Shown here: positions 6,875 to 13,847 of the stretch, in pieces
How the letters are laid out: the number at the start of each line of letters is the position of its first letter
Numbering within the stretch: the first letter of the stretch is position 1
NCBI GenBank assembly: GCA_910577885.1
Contig: CAJTNK010000044.1
Span: 1-16,315, forward strand
Source: an uncultured Rikenella sp.
GTDB taxonomy: Bacteria > Bacteroidota > Bacteroidia > Bacteroidales > Rikenellaceae
DNA: 16,315 nucleotides
Reading direction: 5' to 3'
Position numbers and translations under genes: made by a program
The notes under the pieces: model-generated
The model's database searches: none
Seen by the model: only the letters and a program-made list of their open reading frames with translations
What the model was told of the DNA's origin: nothing

Positions 6875-7126
6875 GGAGGGTACTGTCCCTTTCTTGAAAG
6901 AAAGGGACCCAAAGAACTTTCAGCTAGCATACGCTACGCCTTAGGCTCCGCAGTCCTCAGGTTGTGGGTGGGGCTTTCTCGGTGCGGCGCATAATGCGCA
7001 TATTACCTTAGTGCGCCGACACCGGAAAACCCCACCCAAACACAGGCTGACACGGCCAAAGCATCCCAAAGGGATGCGTGCTAAAGTTTTTTTGGTTCTT
7101 TTTGTTCACAAAAAGAACAGTTCCAT
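6875..7126. repeat. Structured 250-bp intergenic repeat, copy B
   Basis: Same architecture and orientation as copies A and C. The first hairpin is 6885-6895 with 6898-6908 (identical to copy A). The long central stem runs from GGGTGGGG to CCCCACCC (about 6965-7037), but its middle is CGGTG..GGCGCA paired with TGCGCC..CACCG instead of the GCGCGC of copy A. The terminal hairpin is 7095-7105 with 7108-7118. It separates ybeY from mnmG. Confidence 0.88.
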
Positions 7127-7212
7127 ACTGTAGCCAATGAACGGTTCGCAAATTGCAGAAAGCAAAACGAGCAAAGCGAAGTTAGTAAGAACAGTTCCAT
7201 ACAGTAGCCAAA
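7114..7212. repeat. Short direct duplication downstream of repeat B
   Basis: The last bases of repeat B plus adjoining DNA (AAGAACAGTTCCATACTGTA, continuing GCCAA; 7114-7138) recur with one mismatch at 7188-7212. The 49 bases between them include AGCAAAACGAGCAAAGCGAA, which looks like unrelated simple sequence. The pair may be the scar of an insertion or of a partial second repeat end. No gene lies here. Confidence 0.6.
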
Positions 7213-7228
7213 TACTGGATATATGAAT

Positions 7229-7678
7229 TTAAGTGTGTTTTACATGAGTGAGTAAATCATCGGGACGTTTGGCGAGGTAATGGTCTTCTCGTTCGCGCAT
7301 GGTTCGTGCCTCCTCGTCGGATTTATCCTTATAGCCTGCCAAGTGCATGATTCCGTGGATGATAACCCTCAAAAGTTCCACGTGGAACATCACCCCGTAC
7401 TCCTCGGCATTGGCCCGCACCGTGTCGACGCTGATGAACAGATCGCCCGAAAGCACGGAACCCGCCGTGTAGTCGAACGTGATGATGTCCGTGTAGTAAT
7501 CGTGCTCCAGGTAGCGCCGATTCATCTCCAACAAGTAAGCGTCGCTGCAAAAAACCACCGCCACCTCACCCACCGAAAACCCCTCCTCCGCCGCCGAAGC
7601 ACGCATCCAAGCCCCTACGGCACGTTTCCCGCCCCGAATGTCAAACGTCGTATCCTCCGACTGAAACCGAATAGCCAT
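7229..7678 (-). CDS. ybeY: Endoribonuclease YbeY (16S rRNA maturation)
   Basis: 149 residues, normal length. YbeY is a zinc-dependent endoribonuclease involved in 16S rRNA 3'-end processing and ribosome quality control in the cytoplasm. Seen here: TDIITFDY (residues 63-70, the TDVLSFP-like motif) and HGIMHLAGYKD (108-118), which supplies zinc ligands H108 and H112. The third histidine of the usual HGxxHLxGYDH is replaced; D118 occupies its place, a pattern I recall from other bacteroidete YbeY proteins. A parS palindrome is embedded in codons for MFHVEL (97-102). The gene starts 30 bp after the EnvC-like gene, as the last member of that operon, and is followed by repeat B. Confidence 0.95.
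   Translation of the reverse strand: MAIRFQSEDTTFDIRGGKRAVGAWMRASAAEEGFSVGEVAVVFCSDAYLLEMNRRYLEHDYYTDIITFDYTAGSVLSGDLFISVDTVRANAEEYGVMFHVELLRVIIHGIMHLAGYKDKSDEEARTMREREDHYLAKRPDDLLTHVKHT
7375..7388 (+). promoter_or_regulatory. parS-like site 3, inside ybeY
   Basis: GTTCCACGTGGAAC is a perfect 14-bp palindrome with the CACGTG core and GTTCC/GGAAC arms, the symmetrised form of sites 1 and 2. It lies within the ybeY coding sequence. It departs from the 16-base consensus at two positions, so binding may be somewhat weaker. Confidence 0.78.
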
Positions 7679-7708
7679 TGTGTGTAGTTCCCCTTCGTCG
7701 TTAAAAAA

Positions 7709-8911
7709 TTACCGCCGGATCCACTGTTCCGGATCGAGCGTCGTCGTCTCCTTCCACACCTCGAAATGCAGCGTCGCCTGCTGCCCCTCCGCCACCTTCG
7801 CCACCACGCCGATCGGCGTGCCATCCATCACCCGCTCCCCTTCGCGCACGAAAACCGACTCCAAATTGGCGTAAATCGTCAGATAAGCCCCATGACGCAC
7901 CATCACCGACATCCCCAACCCCTGGAAAAAGAAGACCTTCCGCACCTCGCCCCCGAACACCGCCTGCACCTCGCTCCCCGCACGCGCCGCCAGGTTCACC
8001 CCCTTGTTATTGACCTTCACCCCCTGTTGCGTCGGATGGTTCCGAACCCCGAAACGATCCACCACCACCCCCTCGACCGGCCGGAGCAACTTTCCCTTTC
8101 GAGCCTCGAACTGCGCCGTGAGCTGCTCCGCAGCCGCCCCCTGAGGCGTATTCCGCCCCTCGCCGCTGCTCTTGGCCCGCCGCACCTCGTCGTTCACCGC
8201 CTGTTGCAACCGCCTCTCCAACTCCGTGATCTGCCGTCGCCGCTTCTCGGCCTGCGCCAGCAAATCCTTCTCCCGCCCCCGCAACGCATCCTGCGTCTTG
8301 CGCAGCTGCACCCGCTCCTCCTCCAACTGCCGGGCTTCGGCCGTATGCTCCTGCTGCAATCCAGCCAACTCCCGCTTCCGATCGTCCAACGCCGCCAACT
8401 CACCGGTCAACTGCCGACCCAACTCCCGCAGCTCACCCGCTTTCCGTTCCAGGTCGGTCGTGATCCGTTTAACATAATAAACCCTCCGTGCGGCGTCCAT
8501 AAAATCATGCGCTGATACGATGAACGAAAGAAAGCTATTATTTCGATAATTCTTGTAAGCAATCCTGATAAGCGCTGAGTATGTGCGTTTTAGCTCCTCA
8601 TACCTGGCTCTAAGGCGTTCGACCTCGGCCGACTTCGTGCGAAGCTCGCCCGAGAGGGTCCCGATCTCGGACTCGATCCCCCGGACGATCCGTTGGCGAC
8701 TCTCCAACTTCGTCCCCACCAACTTCAGGTGGGTGAGCGTCGTCCCCTGCTCCTTGCGCGTCGCTCCGACCAGTTTGTTGATCCGGGCGATCTCGGCCTC
8801 GGCCTGTCGGATCTCGTCGCGCACACTCCCTCCCCCCTCCTGTCCGAACAGAACGAGCGGACACGACAGCAACAGCCAAATAACAGTCAAAAAACGCCGC
8901 ATCATCGTCAT
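7709..8911 (-). CDS. EnvC-like murein hydrolase activator (coiled coil + degenerate LytM/M23 domain)
   Basis: 400 residues. A signal peptide (residues 1-23, ending LFGQ) sends it to the periplasm. Two long Glu/Arg/Leu-rich coiled-coil segments follow (about 29-110 and 150-245), then a LytM/M23 fold (about 274-399, starting RPVEGVVVDRFGVR and ending LHFEVWK). The zinc ligands of active M23 peptidases are lost: the H-x-G-x-D motif reads N302-K-G-V-N306 and the H-x-H reads T380-L-H382. This is the pattern of EnvC, which does not cut peptidoglycan itself but switches on amidases at the division septum. The ATG overlaps the stop of the TPR gene (ATGA), which supports the start and suggests coupled translation. 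Catalysis by a different ligand set is less likely. Confidence 0.9.
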   Translation of the reverse strand: MTMMRRFLTVIWLLLSCPLVLFGQEGGGSVRDEIRQAEAEIARINKLVGATRKEQGTTLTHLKLVGTKLESRQRIVRGIESEIGTLSGELRTKSAEVERLRARYEELKRTYSALIRIAYKNYRNNSFLSFIVSAHDFMDAARRVYYVKRITTDLERKAGELRELGRQLTGELAALDDRKRELAGLQQEHTAEARQLEEERVQLRKTQDALRGREKDLLAQAEKRRRQITELERRLQQAVNDEVRRAKSSGEGRNTPQGAAAEQLTAQFEARKGKLLRPVEGVVVDRFGVRNHPTQQGVKVNNKGVNLAARAGSEVQAVFGGEVRKVFFFQGLGMSVMVRHGAYLTIYANLESVFVREGERVMDGTPIGVVAKVAEGQQATLHFEVWKETTTLDPEQWIRR

Positions 8912-10608
8912 TCATTCAAAAATTTCAGCCGCTCTTCGATCTTCACCCCGTCGGCTCCGGCCTCCAACGCCCGCTTCCAGTAGGTCTTGGCCATGAACCG
9001 CTGGCCGAGCGCATAGAGGATGTCGCCGTAATGGAGCAGCAGCTCCGAACTGTTCGACCGGTCGAGTACCAAGGCCTTTCGCATCACCGTCTGGGCCTCT
9101 TCGTAGCGTCCCAGCCGGTACAACACCCACGCATGGGTATCCAGATACGTTGCGCTATGCGGCGTCAGCTCATTGGCCCGTTCGGCCATCCGCAAAGCCC
9201 GCTCCAGGTCGCGCTGCTCCTCGCTCAGGTAGTAGGCGAAGTTATTGAGCACCGACGCATTCTCCGGCCAACGCTTCAAAGCCCGTTCGTAGAGCCGGAA
9301 AGCGGCCCGATTATCCCCCGTGAGATGAGCCACGTCGCCCCAAATGCCATACACCGTTCCGGCCACGGAGTCGCTTTCGGCATATCGGACCACCTCCCGC
9401 GCCCTCCGCATCGCCCCCAGCGTATCTCCCTCCTGCAACTGAATGAAGATCAAGGTTATATCCAGTTCCGGATTCTTCGGAAAACGTTCCCGAGCCAAAA
9501 CCGCATACCGCTTGATGGTATCCCGCTGCTGGCGGAACTGCGCAATCTCGATCACATCCCGATAGAACTTCAGCGGCGCCTCCCCTTCGGCAATCCGAGC
9601 GGCCAGAAACTCCTGCGCCCGCTCCAACTGACCGCTGTACATCAGGTGACGGGCATAAAACTCCTGCGCCTCCGGATTCCCCGGATCGCTCCGCAACAGC
9701 GCCTCGGACAACTGCACCATCTGGGCGAAATAACGCCGATAGAGCTCCTGCCAATTCCGCATATGGGTGTCGAAATAGGCCACCTTGGAGGCTGTCGGGT
9801 AGCCGGCATGGGCGAAAACCGGCACCAAAGCCTCCGGAAACTCCGGCCAACGCTCCTTGAGCCGGTAGTACTCGGCCAAAGCCATCCGCGGCTTCCACCC
9901 CGTGGAATCCAACGCGATAGCCGCCCTGTAATTGGCCAACGCCACACTGTCGCTCCGCAAAGCCGCCGCCAGCTCGGCCAGCTGGATCCGAAACGACGCC
10001 TCGCCCGGATACCGCCCGCACACGTCGGTCATATACCCGAACGCCTCGCCGTAACGTTCCGTGCGCACCAACGCCTGCCGCTTGATGTCCACCGCCCGCG
10101 GCTGGATGCCGCTGCGCGCCTCGAGCGTATCGATCAACGCCAACGCCTCAGCCGGTCGGCCGAGCTCCAACCGCAACACAGCCAAGAGAATCGCGGTCTC
10201 CGGATCGGGTCGATCCTCGTCCAAAAGCCTCGTAAAGAGGCTGTCGGCCCCCGCATAATCCCCCGCCACAGTCAGCAGCCGGGCATAATTATCCGCATAC
10301 TCATCACACCCCGGATCGATCTCGTAGGCCCGCCGCCCATACCGCAGAGCGGTCTCCGACTCGCCGATCATCCGGGCGATTCCCGACAACCGGTAGTAGG
10401 CCGCCGCATGCTCGGGCACCTCCCGAATCGCCGCCTCGTAACACTGCGCCGCCTCGCGCAGCGTCCCGAGACTCTGCCGCTCGACCCCCTCGAGGTAGAG
10501 CAACGAAGCCCGCTCCCGGCGCCGCTCGGCGGCAGCAGCCGACTCCCCTACCCCCGCAGAGAAGAGCAACAGGCTGAAAACAATGTATTTAAACCTATCC
10601 AAAAACAC
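8908..10608 (-). CDS. Exported tetratricopeptide-repeat protein
   Basis: 566 residues. The N-terminus is a signal peptide (FKYIVFSLLLFSAGVGESAAAA, residues about 6-27), so the protein is probably periplasmic or attached to the outer membrane. TPR motifs are clear at residues about 52-100 (ending ALRYGRRAYEIDPG) and in the last 170 residues (RLYERALKRWPENASVLNNFAY, then ERANELTPHSATYLDTHAW, then the AQTVMRKALVLDRSNSSELLLHYG unit), with degenerate helical repeats between. It is a protein-interaction scaffold; the partner is unknown, but coupling to the EnvC-like gene hints at envelope assembly. The start is GTG at 10608: an in-frame TAG lies four codons upstream and no ATG occurs before the signal peptide. 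It follows dut by 19 bp. Confidence 0.9.
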   Translation of the reverse strand: MFLDRFKYIVFSLLLFSAGVGESAAAAERRRERASLLYLEGVERQSLGTLREAAQCYEAAIREVPEHAAAYYRLSGIARMIGESETALRYGRRAYEIDPGCDEYADNYARLLTVAGDYAGADSLFTRLLDEDRPDPETAILLAVLRLELGRPAEALALIDTLEARSGIQPRAVDIKRQALVRTERYGEAFGYMTDVCGRYPGEASFRIQLAELAAALRSDSVALANYRAAIALDSTGWKPRMALAEYYRLKERWPEFPEALVPVFAHAGYPTASKVAYFDTHMRNWQELYRRYFAQMVQLSEALLRSDPGNPEAQEFYARHLMYSGQLERAQEFLAARIAEGEAPLKFYRDVIEIAQFRQQRDTIKRYAVLARERFPKNPELDITLIFIQLQEGDTLGAMRRAREVVRYAESDSVAGTVYGIWGDVAHLTGDNRAAFRLYERALKRWPENASVLNNFAYYLSEEQRDLERALRMAERANELTPHSATYLDTHAWVLYRLGRYEEAQTVMRKALVLDRSNSSELLLHYGDILYALGQRFMAKTYWKRALEAGADGVKIEERLKFLNE

Positions 10609-10627
10609 GTGCTCTCGCTATGAGATA

Positions 10628-11065
10628 TTATTTCACCCCGGTGGATCCGAACCCTCCCGCCCCGCGCTGCGTCTCGTCCAGCACCACGGCCTCTTGCCAC
10701 GCCAGCCGCTCATAACGCGCGAAAACCAACTGGGCAACCCGCTCGCCCGGCTCCACCACGAACGGTTCGTTCGAAAGGTTCACCAACAGAACCTTCAACT
10801 CCCCCCGATAGTCCGGATCGATCGTCCCCGGCGAATTAATCACCGTCACCCCATGCTTCGCCGCCAACCCGCTCCGCGGACGTACCTGAATCTCATACCC
10901 CTCCGGAATCTGAAAATAAAGACCCGTCGGGACCATCGCCCGCTCCAACGAACCCAACACAATCGGCTCCGTCGTAGCTGCCCGGACATCCAACCCCACG
11001 GCCTGGGCCGTCTCATAAGCCGGCAAAGCATGTCCCGACCGGTTGATAACTTTTACTCTTTCCAT
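10628..11065 (-). CDS. dut: dUTP diphosphatase
   Basis: 145 residues, a standard trimeric dUTPase. It hydrolyses dUTP to dUMP and pyrophosphate, keeping uracil out of DNA and supplying dUMP for thymidylate synthesis. All five family motifs are visible: AVGLDVRA (22-29), PRSGLA (63-68), NSPGTIDPDYRGE (77-89, with the tyrosine that stacks on uracil and the catalytic aspartate), GERVAQLV (107-114) and the flexible C-terminal RGAGGFGSTG (134-143). It is the first gene after repeat C and heads the dut-TPR-EnvC-ybeY unit. Presence of such a unit in other Bacteroidales is from general knowledge. Confidence 0.98.
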   Translation of the reverse strand: MERVKVINRSGHALPAYETAQAVGLDVRAATTEPIVLGSLERAMVPTGLYFQIPEGYEIQVRPRSGLAAKHGVTVINSPGTIDPDYRGELKVLLVNLSNEPFVVEPGERVAQLVFARYERLAWQEAVVLDETQRGAGGFGSTGVK

Positions 11066-11112
11066 AAATGTTGTCTATTTCTTTGATTATAAAACATGCT
11101 TTAATGACAGGA

Positions 11113-11363
11113 GAGGGTACTGTACCTTTTCTGAAGAAAAGGTACCCAAAAGACTTTCAGATAGCATACGCTACGCCTTAGGCTCCGCAGTCCTCAAGGT
11201 TGTGGGTGGGGCTTTCTCGGCGGGCGCGTAATGTAATCACTGCTTCATCGCGCCACGCCGGAAAACCCCACCCAAACACCGGGCTGACACGGCCAAAGCA
11301 TCCCAACGGGATGCGTTCTGAAGTTTTTCTGGTTCTCTTTGTTCACAAAGAGAACAGTTCTAT
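11113..11363. repeat. Structured 250-bp intergenic repeat, copy C
   Basis: Same architecture as copies A and B, but with paired changes. The first hairpin is GTACCTTTTCT with AGAAAAGGTAC (11122-11132 with 11135-11145), against GTCCCTTTCTT with AAGAAAGGGAC in A and B. The last hairpin is GTTCTCTTTGT with ACAAAGAGAAC (11332-11342 with 11345-11355), one T-A pair of A/B being C-G... G-C here. The central stem runs from GGGTGGGG to CCCCACCC with CGGCG..GCGCG paired to CGCGC..CGCCG. It lies between the flippase and dut. Confidence 0.88.
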
Positions 11364-11387
11364 CCCGTTTTAAAGAATTGTTTTATA

Positions 11388-12827
11388 TCAAAGCACTGTA
11401 CCTCTTTTGCGGCCGAGTTCCATTCGGTAGGCCGTAAGGAGGTAGATCAAAAGTAATAAAAAATTGAGTGCGATTCGTCCCCCGTCGGGTAAAAGGGCCG
11501 TGGCCCTCGAGAGCCCGAAGAGCGCCCCGCCGAACAGGAAATAGAATCCGATGCGGCGCAGGTCGAACGGCACGGGAAAGTACTTCCGGCAGAGCAGGTA
11601 GCTCACCACCACCATCAGGAGCATCGACACGACCCGTGCCACGGCCGCTCCCCGGTAACCCATCGAGGGAATCAAAGCCACGTTCAGAACCACCGTCACG
11701 GCCACTCCAAGGCCGGTGATGTAGATCGCCACGCGGGTTTTGTCGGCCGCCTTGTACCAGAACGAGAGGTTGACCAAAATGCCCGCCAGGAGGTTGGCCA
11801 GCAGCAAGAGAGGCAGAACCCCCATCCCGCTTCGGAAATCGGACCCCACGATGTATCCGAACTCACGCGAAAAGAGTGCCAGCAGCAGAAAAATGGCGAT
11901 TCCGGCAATCGTGAAATACTTCGTCGCGGCGGCATTGGCCTCTCGGAACTCCTCTTTCGAGAAGCCTTGCAGGAAGAAAGGTTCGGCCCCGAGGGTATAG
12001 ATCTGCCGAAAGATCATGAGCAGGGCGGCGATCTTGGCCACCGCCGTATAGACCCCCAGTTCGGCATCGGCCACCTCGACCGGGAGCATGAAATAGATGA
12101 GCTGGCGGTCGATGAAGTCGCCGGCGACGCCCATGATTCCGGCCATCATGAGCGGAATGGAGTAGGTGAAAATCCCCCGCAGGAGCCGGAACGAAAAGGC
12201 GCTCGAGACGAGTTTGCGTACGGCCGGCAGCAACAGCACGAGCGACACGGTACTGGCCAGGAGATTGGCCAGAATGACCCACAGCGGACTCTCCGCCGCC
12301 CCGGGCACGTAGGTGTAGAAGAGGACGCAGGCGGTGACGTTGACCGCCACGCCGGTGACGTTGACGATGGTGTAGTAAACGGCCCTTCCCTGCTCGCGCA
12401 AGGCGGCCTGTGGAATGGCCGCGATGTTGTCCACGACGATCAGGGCGGTCATCGCGGCGATGCACGCCGGGTCGAGCCGCATGGTCTCGGCCAACGACCC
12501 GTTGCCGAGCGCCATCACAACCCCGAACAGCAGGGCCATCCCGGCCACCGCTCCCCAGGTGGTGGTAAAGAGCCGCTGTTTCTCGCCCCGGGTCTGACAC
12601 TTGGCGGCATACCGGAAGTAGCCGGTGGCCAGCCCCATCGTCAGGACGACGTTGGCAAAGGGAATAATGCCGTACAGCAGGTTGACCTGCCCGTAGACCT
12701 CCTCCGACAGGATGCGGGTAAGGTACGGGGTGAGGAGGTAGTTCAGGAACTTGGACAGAATGGCGCTGACGCCGTACACCGCCGTCTGGGAAACCAGTTT
12801 TTTGAGAAGATGCGCCGCTGCTGCCAT
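11388..12827 (-). CDS. MOP-family polysaccharide/lipid-linked oligosaccharide flippase
   Basis: 479 residues and strongly hydrophobic, with roughly a dozen or more membrane helices. The N-terminus (KKLVSQTAVYGVSAILSKFL, then YLLTPYLTRILSEEVYGQVNLLYG) is typical of the Wzx/polysaccharide-synthase branch of the MOP exporter superfamily, which moves lipid-linked sugar units across the inner membrane. The substrate cannot be told from sequence, and there are no glycosyltransferase neighbours. It begins three bases after the stop of the LuxE-like gene, so the two are almost certainly co-transcribed with hflX. Repeat C follows it and may mark the end of the unit. MurJ (lipid II flippase) is a related alternative but a poorer fit. 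Confidence 0.88.
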   Translation of the reverse strand: MAAAAHLLKKLVSQTAVYGVSAILSKFLNYLLTPYLTRILSEEVYGQVNLLYGIIPFANVVLTMGLATGYFRYAAKCQTRGEKQRLFTTTWGAVAGMALLFGVVMALGNGSLAETMRLDPACIAAMTALIVVDNIAAIPQAALREQGRAVYYTIVNVTGVAVNVTACVLFYTYVPGAAESPLWVILANLLASTVSLVLLLPAVRKLVSSAFSFRLLRGIFTYSIPLMMAGIMGVAGDFIDRQLIYFMLPVEVADAELGVYTAVAKIAALLMIFRQIYTLGAEPFFLQGFSKEEFREANAAATKYFTIAGIAIFLLLALFSREFGYIVGSDFRSGMGVLPLLLLANLLAGILVNLSFWYKAADKTRVAIYITGLGVAVTVVLNVALIPSMGYRGAAVARVVSMLLMVVVSYLLCRKYFPVPFDLRRIGFYFLFGGALFGLSRATALLPDGGRIALNFLLLLIYLLTAYRMELGRKRGTVL

Positions 12828-12830
12828 GGT

Positions 12831-13847
12831 TTATTCGATCAACATGTTACACCCCCGGATCTGCGCCCCCTCGACCCGACCGAGAACGCGAAACGAGCCG
12901 TCGGGGTAGACGATCCCGCGGTCCTGGATGGCGAGAAACGAGCAGGACCAGAGATTGGCCAGATCGATGACATCGATACCGCCGGTTTCTCCGGCGGGGA
13001 TGGGTTGCAGCGGGCTCTGCAGGTCGCGGGTCGCGACCCGCATCCAGGGTGGGCAGCGGAAGAGCCCCTCTCCCGTCGAATAGGCCTGCGAGAGGAGTTC
13101 GGTCATCCCGTACTCCGAGTGGACCCTCTCCACGCCGAAAGCGTGTCGGAAGGCGTCGTGCATTGTTTCACGTGAAACCTCTCTCCGCCGCCCCTTCATC
13201 CCGCCGGTCTCCATCACCACGGCATCGGCCGGCAGACGCAAGGCGATGCCCCGACCGGAGAGATACTCCGCATAGTCCAGCAAAGCGAAAGAAACCCCGA
13301 TCAGGAGGATTTTTTCACCCCTCTGAGCCGCGATCTCCAGGTCGACGGTCAGTTTATCGTGGTCATACAGATAAAAACCACCACAAGCCCCGTTTTTCGC
13401 CTGCAACCGCTCGACCATCCAAACCAGCGAAGAGCCGCTCCGCTCCATATACGACGGCAGCAGCGCAAAGATGCTCCACCCCTCCGCCGCCCCGTAGAAA
13501 CGCTCGAAACCGCGTGTAAACGCCTCGTCGTACAAAGCGGTCGAACAGACATAGTGCCGACTCGTTTCAGTCCCCGTGGTCCCGCTGCTCGTAAAAACGG
13601 TCTCCGGCTCACGGTCCCCCGCCGCGCTCCACACCCGGTGACTCCGGAAAAACTCCACCGGCAGGTACGGCACCTCCCCGATCGAACCGACCGCCGCCGG
13701 ATCGATCCCCAACAGATCGACATACCGCCTGTACGGCTCGCAAGCCCGGGCCTGGAACCGAAACACCGCCAAGGCCAACGACTCGTCGAACCGCTCCGCC
13801 GAGCGGATCGCCGCCAGCACCCGGTCCTGCAACACACTCCCCTCCAT
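12831..13847 (-). CDS. LuxE-like acyl-activating protein (ANL superfamily)
   Basis: 338 residues. The AMP-forming signature TSSGTTGTET (86-95), ETGGMKGR (213-220) and EYGMTELLSQAYS (245-257) match the LuxE acyl-protein synthetase branch of the ANL superfamily, which activates a fatty acid with ATP and passes the acyl group to a thiol. The protein lacks a full C-terminal ANL lid domain and ends soon after GCNMLIE, as LuxE-type proteins do. No LuxC/LuxD or other bioluminescence genes are present, so the role is probably in an acyl-lipid or cell-surface pathway (inference). The ATG at 13847 overlaps the hflX stop by one base (TGATG), indicating coupling; a TTG one codon upstream is not needed. 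A parS palindrome is embedded at codons for VSRET (224-228). Confidence 0.82.
   Translation of the reverse strand: MEGSVLQDRVLAAIRSAERFDESLALAVFRFQARACEPYRRYVDLLGIDPAAVGSIGEVPYLPVEFFRSHRVWSAAGDREPETVFTSSGTTGTETSRHYVCSTALYDEAFTRGFERFYGAAEGWSIFALLPSYMERSGSSLVWMVERLQAKNGACGGFYLYDHDKLTVDLEIAAQRGEKILLIGVSFALLDYAEYLSGRGIALRLPADAVVMETGGMKGRRREVSRETMHDAFRHAFGVERVHSEYGMTELLSQAYSTGEGLFRCPPWMRVATRDLQSPLQPIPAGETGGIDVIDLANLWSCSFLAIQDRGIVYPDGSFRVLGRVEGAQIRGCNMLIE
13164..13179 (+). promoter_or_regulatory. parS site 4, inside the LuxE-like gene
   Basis: TGTTTCACGTGAAACC matches the 16-base parS consensus at all defined positions but the last and contains the perfect 14-bp palindrome GTTTCACGTGAAAC. It lies within coding sequence, where it spells VSRET. 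Confidence 0.9.

Noticed and set aside
7229..7678. YbeY pseudogene because the third zinc histidine is missing
   Set aside because: Length, the first two histidines and other motifs are intact, and substitution at this position appears usual for bacteroidete YbeY proteins.
10606..10611. CACGTG core at the TPR start as a fifth parS site
   Set aside because: Flanks (AAAACACGTGCTCT) lack the GTTTC/GAAAC arms; it only contains the GTG start codon by chance.
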